Below are positions 17,224 to 26,437 of a stretch of DNA of 64,000 nucleotides, in pieces. The number at the start of each line of letters is the position of its first letter. Position 1 is the first letter of the stretch. Below the pieces are notes generated by a model. The model did not search any database and was not told the origin of the DNA. It saw only the letters and a program-made list of their open reading frames with translations. This DNA comes from Mesopusillimonas faecipullorum. GTDB lineage: Bacteria; Pseudomonadota; Gammaproteobacteria; Burkholderiales; Burkholderiaceae_B. The DNA lies in the NCBI RefSeq assembly GCF_020539505.1, contig NZ_JACDXW010000002.1, positions 1 to 64,000 of the forward strand. Reading direction: 5' to 3'. A program made the translations under genes and the position numbers.

Positions 17224-17421
17224 TCAAGAGCCCAAGTGGGCCTGCGGATTATGGGTAGCCGTGTGCGGCCCATACGAAACGTCATGGTGAGCAAGATAAT
17301 CTCTGATCAACTGACGCACGACTTGTGAAGGCGTGAGGTCTTGACTGGCACACAATTGCTCGAACGCCTGTTTCTTATGTGGATCTATCAAAACGGTTAG
17401 CCGGGCAGTCTTTTTTTCCAT
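17224..17421 (-). CDS. Small ribbon-helix-helix protein
   Basis: A 65-residue protein with a CopG-like pattern. TARLTVLIDPHKKQAFEQLC gives the beta strand and first helix, and LTPSQVVRQLIRDYLAHH the second helix. Such proteins are usually DNA-binding repressors, either alone or as antitoxins. No toxin-like gene is adjacent: the upstream neighbour is a TM2 membrane protein and the downstream one the convergent SulP gene. The C-terminal tail (YGPHTATHNPQAHLGS) is polar and probably disordered. Target unknown. Confidence 0.65.
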   Translation of the reverse strand: MEKKTARLTVLIDPHKKQAFEQLCASQDLTPSQVVRQLIRDYLAHHDVSYGPHTATHNPQAHLGS

Positions 17422-17483
17422 AGTCTCTGAGGCAAAAGCAAATGTGCTTCAAATTATAATGAAATGCACATGTGGCTCAAGTT

Positions 17484-17972
17484 TTAGGCGACTGGGGGTT
17501 GAGGACGGGCAGGCTTGCGGCTTTGAAAAGCGGCTTCGCTCATCAAGGCGAAACGTAAGGCGTCTATCAAGCCCAATATGACTGCTAGCGGGATGAACAG
17601 ATAGGCAATCACAAGGTAGAGCAGGCCCCAGCCGATTTGCCCCAAGTAAAAACGATGGGCGCCCAGCCACCCTAAAAACAGCGCCAGGACAATGGCCATC
17701 TTGCGGGTGCTTAGCCCCGCTGGCGCATTGCCGGGCCGCCTGATCAGCCAATAGCTTATGGGCAAGGTCAGCAGCACCGCAATGAGCACTTTCACATGGT
17801 TGACTTGTATGTAAGCGACAATTCGTTCATACCATTCGCGCAAGTCGCCCACTACCCACTGTGTGAGTCCGGATACCCATTCCAGCGTACGCATGCCGAC
17901 GCTCTCGCCCAGACTAAGGGCGACCAACAAGATCAGGAAAACCGCGATCACTAGGACAATTCGTTGCAGCAT
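17484..17972 (-). CDS. TM2 domain membrane protein
   Basis: A 162-residue inner-membrane protein. An N-terminal membrane segment (about 3-22), a second hydrophobic segment (about 60-77), and a C-terminal TM2 domain (about 88-150) with KMAIVLALFLGWLGAHRFYL and GWGLLYLVIAYLF are visible. In TM2 proteins the LGxxGxHRFYLG motif sits in the loop between two membrane helices; the function is unknown. It diverges from flhDC, and a perfect FNR/Anr-type palindrome lies about 48 bases upstream of its start. A link to motility or to oxygen response is only inference from position. Confidence 0.8.
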   Translation of the reverse strand: MLQRIVLVIAVFLILLVALSLGESVGMRTLEWVSGLTQWVVGDLREWYERIVAYIQVNHVKVLIAVLLTLPISYWLIRRPGNAPAGLSTRKMAIVLALFLGWLGAHRFYLGQIGWGLLYLVIAYLFIPLAVILGLIDALRFALMSEAAFQSRKPARPQPPVA

Positions 17973-18013
17973 TGCAACCTCCGGCTAGCTGTTTAAGCTG
18001 GGTTCTATATAGA

Positions 18014-18027
18014 TTGATTTAAATCAA
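18014..18027. promoter_or_regulatory. FNR/Anr-type binding site
   Basis: TTGATTTAAATCAA is an exact match to the FNR/Anr consensus TTGAT-N4-ATCAA and is fully palindromic. Its centre is 48 bases from the TM2 start codon and about 250 from flhD. It suggests oxygen-dependent control of one or both divergent units. The direction of regulation cannot be told, because a promoter with clear spacing to the site is not evident on either side. Confidence 0.7.
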
Positions 18028-18144
18028 AATGATACATTCTGATATTTGTCATCATGTTGGCCGAAATTACGGAATTTCATGGTTCCTGGGTTTCGCGTCA
18101 TAGTGTCTCTGGCAAGAACAGAGGGACATTTTCATCACTTTTAG

Positions 18145-18173
18145 TTGGGCCTCATGACAGCTTGTGTTACAAT
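18145..18173 (+). promoter_or_regulatory. Candidate flhDC promoter
   Basis: TTGGGC (18145-18150) and TACAAT (18168-18173) are spaced 17 bases. Predicted start near 18180 gives an untranslated leader of about 90 bases before flhD. Confidence 0.5.
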
Positions 18174-18272
18174 TTGATCGAGTTTCAACAGGTTTGTTCC
18201 AATAAACAAATATTTTGTTGCTTTTGCTACACCTTAGGCAAAGCACGATGTGAACGATAGGGAGTTCCGGGT

Positions 18273-18617
18273 GTGTCCAGAGTCGAAGATAGTACGGGAT
18301 TGAGTGACATCCAAGAAGTCAATCTATCTTACCTGCTGCTGGCTCAACGCCTGCTGCGCGATAATTTTCCAGTGGGAATGTTTCGCTTGGGGTGTAGCGA
18401 AGAGGTTGCAAACATACTGCTTGGCTTGTCTCCCGCTCAGTTGGTCAAGCTGGCCAGCGTCAATACCCTTATCTGCGGTTTTCGTCTCGACGACTATAAG
18501 CTATTGTCGGCATTGACCCAAGACGTCTTGGGCGGCGTGCTGCAACAGGCGCACTCCACCATCTTGCTTTCCCAGCAAGCCCCCAAGAAAATCATCGATT
18601 ACTCCACGTCTTCGTAA
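18273..18617 (+). CDS. flhD: FlhD, flagellar master regulator subunit
   Basis: FlhD and FlhC form the FlhD4C2 activator at the top of the flagellar hierarchy. The 114-residue product contains [19 protein letters not shown] and [20 protein letters not shown], the conserved helix regions of betaproteobacterial FlhD. The start is a GTG at 18273 with AGGGAG about 8 bases upstream; no suitable ATG is near. flhC follows 8 bases after the stop. Control probably involves the FNR-type site and promoter in the long upstream region. Confidence 0.92.
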   Translation: MSRVEDSTGLSDIQEVNLSYLLLAQRLLRDNFPVGMFRLGCSEEVANILLGLSPAQLVKLASVNTLICGFRLDDYKLLSALTQDVLGGVLQQAHSTILLSQQAPKKIIDYSTSS

Positions 18618-18625
18618 GTTTCGCC

Positions 18626-19198
18626 ATGTCGTTAGTAAAAAGCAGGACGCGGGAAGCCCGCAGCGTTTCCCGTGAGGCGGAAGATATATTCCTTGCCAGC
18701 GAAATGGTCGAATTGGGTGCCAGGTTGCAGGTGCTGCAGGCCGAAACCGAACTCAGCTACGACCGCCTCGCGCGTTTGTATCGCGAGATCCGCGGCAGCT
18801 CTCCCCCCAAGGGCATGCTGCCGTTTTCCGTCGATTGGTATATGACTTGGCTGCCCAATATACATTCCAGCCTGTTTTACAGCATTTACCAATACCTTGA
18901 CACCCACACGCCGGTCAAAAAAACCAAAGCGCTTATCGAGGCGTACCGCTTGTACTTAGAGCAAGCTGCTCTAGGGCAGGGGCCGGTATCGGCCGATGAC
19001 GCCGTATTAAGCTTCACGCGTGCCTGGATGCTGCTGCGATTTTTCGACAGCAGCATGGTGCAGCTGTCGCATTGTGTGCATTGTCACGGTGGTTTTGTCG
19101 CGTATGCGCACGACCCCCGTCAAGATTACGTGTGCGCCATTTGCAAGCCGCCACCTCGGGCCGGCAAAACCCGTAAAGCCAAGGCCGCTACCGTTTAA
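18626..19198 (+). CDS. flhC: FlhC, flagellar master regulator subunit
   Basis: Zinc-binding partner of FlhD that supplies most DNA contacts at class II flagellar promoters. The 190-residue length is usual. Four conserved cysteines near the C-terminus (in HCVHCHGGF and YVCAICKPP, about residues 150, 153, 171 and 174) form the zinc site. It is translated 8 bases after flhD. motA follows after about 120 bases, so flhDC and motAB may be partly co-transcribed. Confidence 0.93.
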   Translation: MSLVKSRTREARSVSREAEDIFLASEMVELGARLQVLQAETELSYDRLARLYREIRGSSPPKGMLPFSVDWYMTWLPNIHSSLFYSIYQYLDTHTPVKKTKALIEAYRLYLEQAALGQGPVSADDAVLSFTRAWMLLRFFDSSMVQLSHCVHCHGGFVAYAHDPRQDYVCAICKPPPRAGKTRKAKAATV

Positions 19199-19316
19199 AG
19201 CGTCATCTGGCTAATGCTAGAACGCCGATTTAGCTTCAAAAGGCCCCGTTGACAGACGCTTTCATCAAGCTCGTCTCTTGCGATGATATGGGGCAATGTT
19301 CACACAGGGGTTTTGC

Positions 19317-20192
19317 GTGTTAGTGCTCATCGGTTTTGCCGTCGTGCTGGTGTCGGTTTTCGGCAGCTATATTGGCCTGGGCGGTCATTTGGGCGCGCTT
19401 TATCAGCCTTTCGAGCTCGTGCTGATCGGCGGTGCGGCATTGGGTGCCTACCTGGCTGCCAACAACGGCAAATCAGTCAAGCATATGTTCAAGGTGCTGC
19501 CAGGGGTGCTCAAAGCTTCTCCCTATCAGAAATCCCTGTACATGGAGTTGATGGCGCTGTTGTACGTGCTGCTTAATAAAGCACGGCGTGATGGGTTGAT
19601 GTCCATTGAGTACGATATTGAAGACCCGCAGGCCAGCCCCATTTTTTCCGAGTATCCTCGCGTTCAAAAAGACCCTCAGCTGATAGAGTTCATCACGGAT
19701 TACCTCCGTTTGATGATCAGTGGCAACATGAGCCCCTTCGAGATCGAAACGCTGATGGATCAGGAGATTGAAACGCACGAGCGTGAACAAAATCACCCTG
19801 CCGGAGCGCTGGCCAGCGTCGCCGACGGTCTGCCTGCCTTTGGTATCGTGGCGGCTGTGTTAGGGGTGATCAAGGCTTTGGCATCGGTCGATCAACCCCC
19901 TGCAGTCTTGGCTGACCTCATTTCAAAAGCTATGGTGGGTACCTTTCTGGGTATCTTGCTAGCCTATGGCTTTGTTTCCCCGCTGGCCCATGTGCTCGAA
20001 AACCGCACGGCTTTGTCGGTCAAGGTGCTGGAGTGCATCAAGGTCACGCTGTTGGCCAGCATGAACGGTTATCCGCCGCAGCTGGCGGTAGAGTTCGGAC
20101 GTAAAGTACTGTATTCGTCCGAGCGGCCTTCATTTACCGAGCTCGAAGATCACGTGCGCCAAGCCAAGGCTAGCGCCCCTAAAGCGAGCTGA
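19317..20192 (+). CDS. motA: MotA, flagellar stator subunit
   Basis: Proton-channel subunit of the flagellar motor. Four membrane segments are visible, two near the N-terminus (residues ~1-20 and ~33-50) and two near residues 165-220 (ASVADGLPAFGIVAAVLGVIKAL and MVGTFLGILLAYGFVSPLA). The cytoplasmic loop between them contains the charged FliG-contact region. I chose GTG 19317, since AGGGG lies 6 bases upstream and the protein then begins MLVLIGF like other MotA proteins. ATG 19296 would leave only 2 bases to a GGGG. motB follows 6 bases later. Confidence 0.92.
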   Translation: MLVLIGFAVVLVSVFGSYIGLGGHLGALYQPFELVLIGGAALGAYLAANNGKSVKHMFKVLPGVLKASPYQKSLYMELMALLYVLLNKARRDGLMSIEYDIEDPQASPIFSEYPRVQKDPQLIEFITDYLRLMISGNMSPFEIETLMDQEIETHEREQNHPAGALASVADGLPAFGIVAAVLGVIKALASVDQPPAVLADLISKAMVGTFLGILLAYGFVSPLAHVLENRTALSVKVLECIKVTLLASMNGYPPQLAVEFGRKVLYSSERPSFTELEDHVRQAKASAPKAS

Positions 20193-20198
20193 TGCCCA

Positions 20199-21170
20199 AT
20201 GAAGTCGGGTTCCGATCGCGTCGTCATACGGCGCCGGCGTAAGTCTAATCAGGGCAGGGGGCGTCACGTAGGGGCCTGGAAGATTGCCTATGCCGACTAC
20301 GTGACGGCGATGATGGCCTTCTTTCTGGTCATGTGGTTGTTGTCCTTGATCCCTCGCGACGATTTGGTAGGTGTTGCCGAATACTTTCGCATGCCGCTCA
20401 TGACAGCAGTAATGGGTGGTGAAAAAGTTGACACCAGCAGCAAGGTGGTGCCTGGCGGGTCACCCAGCCCAATACCGAATACCAATCCTATTACTCAAAG
20501 ACGTTCTGCTGTTCGCGGCGGGGGCGAGCGCCGGGATATGCAGCGCTTGGAAGACCTGAAAACCGAGTTGGAGTCTTTGATCCGCACGGATCCGGTGCTG
20601 AGTGAGTTTCGTCCGCAGCTGCTGCTGGATATGACCCCTGAGGGGCTGCGCGTACAAATTGTCGATCAACAGAACCGCCCTATGTTTGCCACCGGCAGTG
20701 CCTATGTGTTGCCGCACATGAGGGTTATCTTGCGAGAGCTGGGGCCGATATTCAATGACCTTCCCAACCGTCTGACTATCACCGGCCATACGGATGCCAT
20801 GCAGTATGCGGCGGGGGAGCGTCTTTACAGCAATTGGGAACTCTCGGCTGACCGGGCGAATGCCGCTCGGCGCGAACTGGTTGCGGGGGGTATGGATGAA
20901 TCCAAGATCAAACAAGTGTTGGGTTTGTCCGCGACCGTCAGCTTAATTAAAGATGATCCCAGTGCAGCCGTAAACCGACGCATTAGTCTTCTGGTGCTTA
21001 ATCAACAGACAGAGCGGCGCATAGACGAGCAGCACGCGTTGGGGCAGTTCCAGGGCGAAATCGATCCACGGGCGCTGGTGCCTACCATGGTGTCCGAGCC
21101 AGATCAGGATGCCGAGGAAGACACTGAAGAGCTCGACATGTCCGAAGCCGAGCGTGGGCAAATGCCATAG
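20199..21170 (+). CDS. motB: MotB, peptidoglycan-anchored stator subunit
   Basis: MotB holds the stator to the cell wall. A basic N-terminus (VVIRRRRKS) precedes the single membrane segment AYADYVTAMMAFFLVMWLLS, which contains the conserved proton-accepting aspartate in YADYVTAMM. The OmpA-like peptidoglycan-binding domain (about 150-265) shows LTITGHTDA and NWELSADRANAARREL. The C-terminal ~40 residues are acidic and probably disordered. 323 residues is a normal length. Confidence 0.94.
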   Translation: MKSGSDRVVIRRRRKSNQGRGRHVGAWKIAYADYVTAMMAFFLVMWLLSLIPRDDLVGVAEYFRMPLMTAVMGGEKVDTSSKVVPGGSPSPIPNTNPITQRRSAVRGGGERRDMQRLEDLKTELESLIRTDPVLSEFRPQLLLDMTPEGLRVQIVDQQNRPMFATGSAYVLPHMRVILRELGPIFNDLPNRLTITGHTDAMQYAAGERLYSNWELSADRANAARRELVAGGMDESKIKQVLGLSATVSLIKDDPSAAVNRRISLLVLNQQTERRIDEQHALGQFQGEIDPRALVPTMVSEPDQDAEEDTEELDMSEAERGQMP

Positions 21171-21263
21171 GCGGGTGAATTGTCGGGGTACTTTCAGTGC
21201 CCCTTGCCCGTGATGCCAGCGATGTGTGTGGGTGGGTATGCGTCAATCGGAAAAAGGGCAATC

Positions 21264-23282
21264 ATGAGTAGTGGTGTTGATCTTAGCCAGTTCTACGAGA
21301 CATTCTTCGATGAGGCCAGCGAATTGTTGGCCGAAATGGAAGGGTTGTTGCTGGGACTGGATATCGAAGCGCCCGACGGCGATGAATTGAACGCGATCTT
21401 CCGGGCGGCGCACTCCATCAAAGGCGGAGCCGGCACCTTCGGATGCTTTGGCCTGTTGGCAGACACGACGCATCTGCTCGAGAATCTTCTTGACGCCATA
21501 CGCAATCACGAACTGGTATTGCGTCGAGAAATGATAGACGTCTTTCTGCAAGCCAAAGATGTCTTGTCGGATCAAGTCAGCGCCTATCGTGTGGGGGAGT
21601 CCCCAGATGAAGCAGCTGCCCACGACATCTGCTCGCGTTTACGGGCTTTGGCTCAAGCATCGGATGCCCAGGCGGTCGCAATGCCACAGGCCGACCTGGC
21701 ACCCGCACAGCCATCGCCGGCAGAGTCCAAACCGGGCGCACAGTTTCTTCATATCGCTTTAAGCCGCATTAATCCGCGCGATAGTGAGGCCTTGCTGGCC
21801 GAGATGGCGCTCATGGGAGACGTTGAGCGCCATCAGCATGGCGACGGAACGCTCGATATCTGGCTGCACACCACCGCCAGCAGTGATGATATCCAGGCGG
21901 TGTGTTGCTTTGTCGTCAATGCCGATCAAGTCATCGTCAAGTCTGCGGCTTCCGCTGCGAGGGCCGACGAGCCGGCCTTGCCGTCTCAGCCTTCCCCGGT
22001 CGGTGGCCCGGCGCCTGAGCCCGCAGCGTCGTCCCCAGATCCAACCCAGGGGCGTGCGCCCGAGGCAGCGAAGACCAAACACGCCAAACCCCAGAAGGAA
22101 GCCAATACCCTGAGGGTGGGCGTAGAAAAAGTCGATCAGATCATTAACTTGGTGGGTGAGCTTGTCATCACCCAAGCCATGTTGCAGCAGAGCGCTTCCA
22201 CGCTGGATCCTGTCTTACATGATCGTTTGCTCAATGGCATAGAACACCTCGAACGCAACGCTCGAGACCTCCAAGAGGCTGTCATGTCCATACGAATGAT
22301 GCCTATGGATTACGTTTTCAGTCGCTTTCCCAGGGTGGTACGCGAAAGCGCCACGCGTATGGGTAAGCAAATTCACCTGGTGACGCAAGGTTCGGCCACA
22401 GAGCTGGACAAAAGCCTGATTGAACGCATCATTGATCCCCTGACCCATCTGGTGCGCAACAGCATAGACCATGGCATAGAAGCACCAGAAGCGCGCCTCG
22501 CCGCCGGTAAACCAGAGGAAGGTCAACTGACGCTATCCGCTCAGCACATGGGCGGGCAGATCATCATCGAAGTCAGTGATGACGGGGCCGGTTTGAACCG
22601 TCAACGCATTCTGGACAAAGCCATGCGTCAGGGCTTCCCTGTCAATGAGTCCACGCCTGACGACGAGCTTTGGCAACTTATCTTCGCGCCGGGGTTCTCA
22701 ACCGCCGATAAGGTCACGGAGATCTCCGGGCGGGGTGTGGGTATGGATGTGGTCAGACGCAATATTCAAAGCTTGGGCGGGCACGTATTGTTGTCTTCCC
22801 GAGCCGGAAAAGGCACGACTACCCGTATTGTGTTGCCCCTGACCCTGGCTATCCTGGATGGCATGTCGGTTCAGGTGGGCGAAGAGATCTTCATCTTACC
22901 GCTCAGCCACGTTACCGAGTCCATGCAGATCGACGAAAAGCACCTGCATCGCATGTCCAACGGAGAATGCGTGCTGCATGTTCGGGGGGAATATCTTCCC
23001 ATCGTGGCCATGCACAAGCTATTCGATGTGCATGGCGCCCAAACCGAGGTGTTGCGCTGCATTGCCGTCATTTTGCAAGCAGAGGAGTCACGTTTTGCAT
23101 TGTTGGTAGACCAGTTGGTTGGCCAGCAGCAGGTGGTGGTCAAGAATCTTGAGGCCAACTACCGACGTGTGCCAGGCATTTCGGCAGCCACCATACTAGG
23201 CGACGGCAGCGTGGCGCTGATCGCCGACATCTTCGCCCTGCTGCGTATGACGCGCGAGCGTCACCAGGCAATCGCATCTTGA
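21264..23282 (+). CDS. cheA: CheA, chemotaxis histidine kinase
   Basis: Receives signals from receptors through CheW and phosphorylates CheY and CheB. From ATG 21264 (AAAGGG upstream) it is 672 residues. Domains in order: HPt (about 1-110) with the phospho-accepting His50 in AAHSIKGGAGTFG; a CheY-binding-like region (about 165-240) between Pro/Ala-rich linkers; dimerisation domain (from ~280); HATPase (about 345-530) with HLVRNSIDHGIE and GRGVGMDVVRRNI; and a CheW-like domain to the end. The in-frame extension upstream of 21264 does not fit the family. Confidence 0.95.
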   Translation: MSSGVDLSQFYETFFDEASELLAEMEGLLLGLDIEAPDGDELNAIFRAAHSIKGGAGTFGCFGLLADTTHLLENLLDAIRNHELVLRREMIDVFLQAKDVLSDQVSAYRVGESPDEAAAHDICSRLRALAQASDAQAVAMPQADLAPAQPSPAESKPGAQFLHIALSRINPRDSEALLAEMALMGDVERHQHGDGTLDIWLHTTASSDDIQAVCCFVVNADQVIVKSAASAARADEPALPSQPSPVGGPAPEPAASSPDPTQGRAPEAAKTKHAKPQKEANTLRVGVEKVDQIINLVGELVITQAMLQQSASTLDPVLHDRLLNGIEHLERNARDLQEAVMSIRMMPMDYVFSRFPRVVRESATRMGKQIHLVTQGSATELDKSLIERIIDPLTHLVRNSIDHGIEAPEARLAAGKPEEGQLTLSAQHMGGQIIIEVSDDGAGLNRQRILDKAMRQGFPVNESTPDDELWQLIFAPGFSTADKVTEISGRGVGMDVVRRNIQSLGGHVLLSSRAGKGTTTRIVLPLTLAILDGMSVQVGEEIFILPLSHVTESMQIDEKHLHRMSNGECVLHVRGEYLPIVAMHKLFDVHGAQTEVLRCIAVILQAEESRFALLVDQLVGQQQVVVKNLEANYRRVPGISAATILGDGSVALIADIFALLRMTRERHQAIAS

Positions 23283-23303
23283 ACCGTATCCAGAGAGCAA
23301 ACC

Positions 23304-23810
23304 ATGATCAATCAGCATGAAACCGCATCCGGCGGGCACGTAGAAGAATCCGGCAGGGAATACCTGGTATTTACGCTGGCCTCTCAGGAGTACGGTATCG
23401 ACATCCTGAAGGTCCAGGAAATCCGTAGTTATGACAGCCAGTCGGTGACGCGTATCGCCAATGTGCCTGAGTTCATCAAAGGCGTTACCAATCTGCGGGG
23501 CATCATCGTTCCTATCGTCGACATGAGGGTCAAGCTTAAGCTGGACGTCGTGGCTTACGACGAGCAAACCGTTGTCATTATTCTCAATCTTTCCTCGCGT
23601 GTGGTGGGCATAGTCGTCGATGGCGTCTCCGATGTGCTGATGCTGCAAGCAGGGCAGGTCAGCACCGCACCGCAGTTTGGCTCGGCGTTTTCTACCGAAT
23701 ACCTGACCGGCATAGGAACCGTGGGGGAGCGGATGTTGATTCTGGTCGATATCGAACGCTTAATGACCAGCGACGAGATGGAACTTATAGAGCGCGCTTC
23801 AGCTGATTGA
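23304..23810 (+). CDS. cheW: CheW, chemotaxis coupling protein
   Basis: Adaptor joining receptors to CheA in the chemoreceptor array. The 168-residue product is a single CheW SH3-like domain (about 20-155), with [38 protein letters not shown] and [13 protein letters not shown]. It lies 21 bases after cheA and 51 before an mcp gene, the usual chemotaxis operon order in Bordetella relatives. Confidence 0.95.
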   Translation: MINQHETASGGHVEESGREYLVFTLASQEYGIDILKVQEIRSYDSQSVTRIANVPEFIKGVTNLRGIIVPIVDMRVKLKLDVVAYDEQTVVIILNLSSRVVGIVVDGVSDVLMLQAGQVSTAPQFGSAFSTEYLTGIGTVGERMLILVDIERLMTSDEMELIERASAD

Positions 23811-23861
23811 GCCTTGTAAGCCGGCACCGCATTAAAAGACAACTAAAAGGAGCTTACCTAT

Positions 23862-25595
23862 ATGGGTCGCGCAGTATCTCTCAATAATCTTAAGGTGCGC
23901 ACCAGCTTGACTGGCGTGCTCGTGATATTCGTTCTGATGCTGTTGGTAGGGGCGGGGGTCGGGTTGTACTCCATCCGTGGAAACAACCAAACGCTGAACC
24001 ATGTGACCAATATGCAGAACACCCGGGCCGCGTTGTATGACGCCATAGACGCCTTCAAGTCGGTTCAGGTGTATCTCGGCCTGGGGGTCGAGACAGTGTT
24101 GCAAGGCAAGCTGGACCAGATGACGCGGGCTTACGAGCAACCGGAAGGCAATCATATTTTCAGCCGGGGTGGGTCTGTTGAGGAGTTCATCAAACAGGGC
24201 AAGCAAGCCTTTGCCGAATCCCAAAAAAAATACGAAGAGTTCCGTCAGTTGACGCTGCACGATAAGCATCGCGTCTTCCTTGGGGTCAACAATGCTTACA
24301 CATCGCTGATGAATGGCGGGGTTGAACCCTTGTTTGATTTTCTGGAGCAAGGTGACATAGAGGGCTATAACGCCTACAAAGACAGCACGGGCGAGTATCT
24401 GCAACAAGATCTGTACGAGGCCGTCAACCAGTTCAACAAGTATCAGCAGCAAAATCTGGCGCAGATCTCCGAACAAGAAGCCGTGCATTATCAGCGCGTC
24501 GTGCTGCTGGTGCTGCTGGGCTTGGCCGGCGCCTTGATACTGGCCATCTTGGTGTATGTGTTTCTGGATCGCGCGGTGCTGCGTCCCTTGCGTCAAGCCG
24601 GTACTTATTTTGACCGTATCGCGAATGGTGACCTTACCCAGAGAGTGGCTGGCGCCTCTCGTAACGAGATTGGTGCTCTGAACAATGCTTTGCGTCGCAT
24701 GCAGGAAGCCCTGACTCGCATCGTCACCGAGGTGCGCCAAGGGGTCCAGGAGCTCCAGCGTGGGGCGCACGAAATCCACTCCGGCAATATCGAGCTAAGC
24801 GCGCGTACCGAGCAACAGGCCGCTGCCTTGCAGCAAACGGCAGCCAGCATGGAGCAGTTGTCCAGTACCGTACGTCAGAACACCGACAATGCGGAACAGG
24901 CGGACAAGTTGGCGGTGCAGGCCTCGCAGGTGGCCCAGAAAGGGGGGCGCGCGGTGGGTCAGGTCGTGGGCATCATGGAAGAAATCTCGGCAAGCTCCGG
25001 AAAAATCGCCGATATCGTTAGCGTTATTGATGGCATCGCGTTTCAAACCAATATTCTGGCGCTGAACGCCGCTGTGGAAGCCGCACGGGCGGGTGAGCAG
25101 GGCAAAGGGTTTGCTGTCGTGGCGGCTGAGGTGCGTTCGTTGGCACAGCGCAGCGCACAGGCAGCCCGAGAAATCAAAGATCTCATAGAGGGCTCTTTAA
25201 ACACCATACGGCAAGGAGCAAGCGAGGCCGGTCAGGCGGGCACGGTCATGCAAGAACTGGTGAGTTCTGTAGAGGGTGTCACAACTTTGATGCGCGAGAT
25301 TTCTTCTGCTTCTCGAGAGCAGTCGGATGGCATTACCCAGGTAAACGTGGCGGTGGCCCAAATGGATGGCGTGGTGCAGCAAAATGCCGCGTTGGTTAGC
25401 GAGGCCACCGCAGCTGCGGGTTCTTTGCAAGAGCAGGCGGACAGACTTGCAGTGGCGGTGTCCGTATTCAAGCTCAATGCGTCCGAAGTATTCGAGATGC
25501 AAAGCGCGTCGGAGCGACTGCACGCCGAGTCTTCCCAAGAGAAATCGCCACCTGACGATTACGCTCGTTTGCAAGCACCTCAAGGCGCCCTATGA
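23862..25595 (+). CDS. Methyl-accepting chemotaxis protein, Tsr/Tar type
   Basis: Transmembrane receptor, 577 residues. A membrane segment (about 18-38) is followed by a periplasmic four-helix-bundle ligand domain (about 40-205), a second membrane segment (about 208-232), HAMP (to ~285) and the cytoplasmic signalling domain. The signalling tip has [20 protein letters not shown] and [17 protein letters not shown]. It does not end in a CheR-docking pentapeptide (terminal residues APQGAL), unlike the receptor at 46428. Its ligand is unknown. AAAAGGAG precedes the ATG. Its stop overlaps the cheR start. Confidence 0.94.
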   Translation: MGRAVSLNNLKVRTSLTGVLVIFVLMLLVGAGVGLYSIRGNNQTLNHVTNMQNTRAALYDAIDAFKSVQVYLGLGVETVLQGKLDQMTRAYEQPEGNHIFSRGGSVEEFIKQGKQAFAESQKKYEEFRQLTLHDKHRVFLGVNNAYTSLMNGGVEPLFDFLEQGDIEGYNAYKDSTGEYLQQDLYEAVNQFNKYQQQNLAQISEQEAVHYQRVVLLVLLGLAGALILAILVYVFLDRAVLRPLRQAGTYFDRIANGDLTQRVAGASRNEIGALNNALRRMQEALTRIVTEVRQGVQELQRGAHEIHSGNIELSARTEQQAAALQQTAASMEQLSSTVRQNTDNAEQADKLAVQASQVAQKGGRAVGQVVGIMEEISASSGKIADIVSVIDGIAFQTNILALNAAVEAARAGEQGKGFAVVAAEVRSLAQRSAQAAREIKDLIEGSLNTIRQGASEAGQAGTVMQELVSSVEGVTTLMREISSASREQSDGITQVNVAVAQMDGVVQQNAALVSEATAAAGSLQEQADRLAVAVSVFKLNASEVFEMQSASERLHAESSQEKSPPDDYARLQAPQGAL

Positions 25596-26437
25596 CCGCA
25601 TCCGGTAGCCGGCTGTTTTCAGCGCCGGCAACCCAATTGCCTATGTCCAGCGAAGATTTCGCTCAAGCAGCACGCTTGCTTAGCGACCGCACGGGTATTG
25701 TGTTGGGTGATCATAAAGAAGAGATGACCGCACGCGTGCTGGATGCGCAGGCGCGCAAGAGCGGTCAGGGCAGCGTGGCCGCCTATTTGGCCTATTTGCG
25801 ACAGCATCCCCAGGCCGAGATATGGCAGTCTTTCATTAACGCCTTTACTGTCAACCACACGGCTTTCTTCCGCGAACGCCACCATTTCGAGATTCTGGCT
25901 GACTTTGCTAAACAAAGGCCGGCACCCATCAGCGTCTGGTGTTGCGCGGCGTCTACCGGTGAAGAAGCCTACACCATTGCCATGACTTTGCTGGAGGTCT
26001 GTGGGCGGGCGCCGTCCCGAGTCTCGGTCCTGGCTACCGACATTGATAGCAAGGCTATCCAAAAGGCCCAGCGCGGAGTCTATACCGCTGAACGCGTCAA
26101 GGCTATTCCCGAAAACCTGCTGCGCCAGTATTTTCAACGGGGACGAGGCAGTAACGAGGGGCTGGTCAGGGTAAAGCCCGTACTGGGTGAGTGCATACGA
26201 TTCCAAACCTTGAATCTTGTGGAGCCAGCCTGGCCCATAGATCAGAAGTTCGATGCGATTTTCTGTCGAAACACCATGATCTATTTCGATAAAAAAACGC
26301 AGGTGCGTATTCTTGAGCGTTTTGTCCCCTTGCTTAAGAAGGATGGCCTATTGTTTGCAGGCCATTCCGAGAATTTCACCTATTTGACCCAGGTCTTTCG
26401 CTTGCAAGGCCAGACTGTTTATCGTGTTGTCTCATGA
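25592..26437 (+). CDS. cheR: CheR, chemoreceptor methyltransferase
   Basis: Methylates receptor glutamates using S-adenosylmethionine for adaptation. The N-terminal helical domain (about 15-85) and the methyltransferase domain ([54 protein letters not shown]) are all present in 281 residues. Its start overlaps the mcp stop and its stop overlaps the cheB start (both ATGA), so the three are translationally coupled. No cheD lies between cheR and cheB. Confidence 0.95.
   Translation: MTASGSRLFSAPATQLPMSSEDFAQAARLLSDRTGIVLGDHKEEMTARVLDAQARKSGQGSVAAYLAYLRQHPQAEIWQSFINAFTVNHTAFFRERHHFEILADFAKQRPAPISVWCCAASTGEEAYTIAMTLLEVCGRAPSRVSVLATDIDSKAIQKAQRGVYTAERVKAIPENLLRQYFQRGRGSNEGLVRVKPVLGECIRFQTLNLVEPAWPIDQKFDAIFCRNTMIYFDKKTQVRILERFVPLLKKDGLLFAGHSENFTYLTQVFRLQGQTVYRVVS

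Larger units (their letters stand above)
17973..18272. other. Intergenic regulatory region between TM2 gene and flhDC
   Basis: About 300 bases, AT-rich compared with its surroundings. It holds an FNR/Anr-type site at 18014-18027 and a sigma70-like promoter at 18145-18173. A 68-codon ORF on the plus strand here has no family resemblance and is probably not a gene. Confidence 0.6.

Noticed and set aside
17216-17231. GGCTCTT / AAGAGCC hairpin after the SulP gene as a terminator
   Set aside because: Short stem with a two-base loop and no T-run.
17224-17421. Ribbon-helix-helix gene as the antitoxin of a toxin-antitoxin pair
   Set aside because: No toxin-sized gene of a known family is adjacent on either side.
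19196-19230. TAAAG and GCCGATTT upstream of motA as a sigma28 promoter
   Set aside because: The two elements are 20 bases apart instead of about 11 after an 8-base -35, so they cannot work together.
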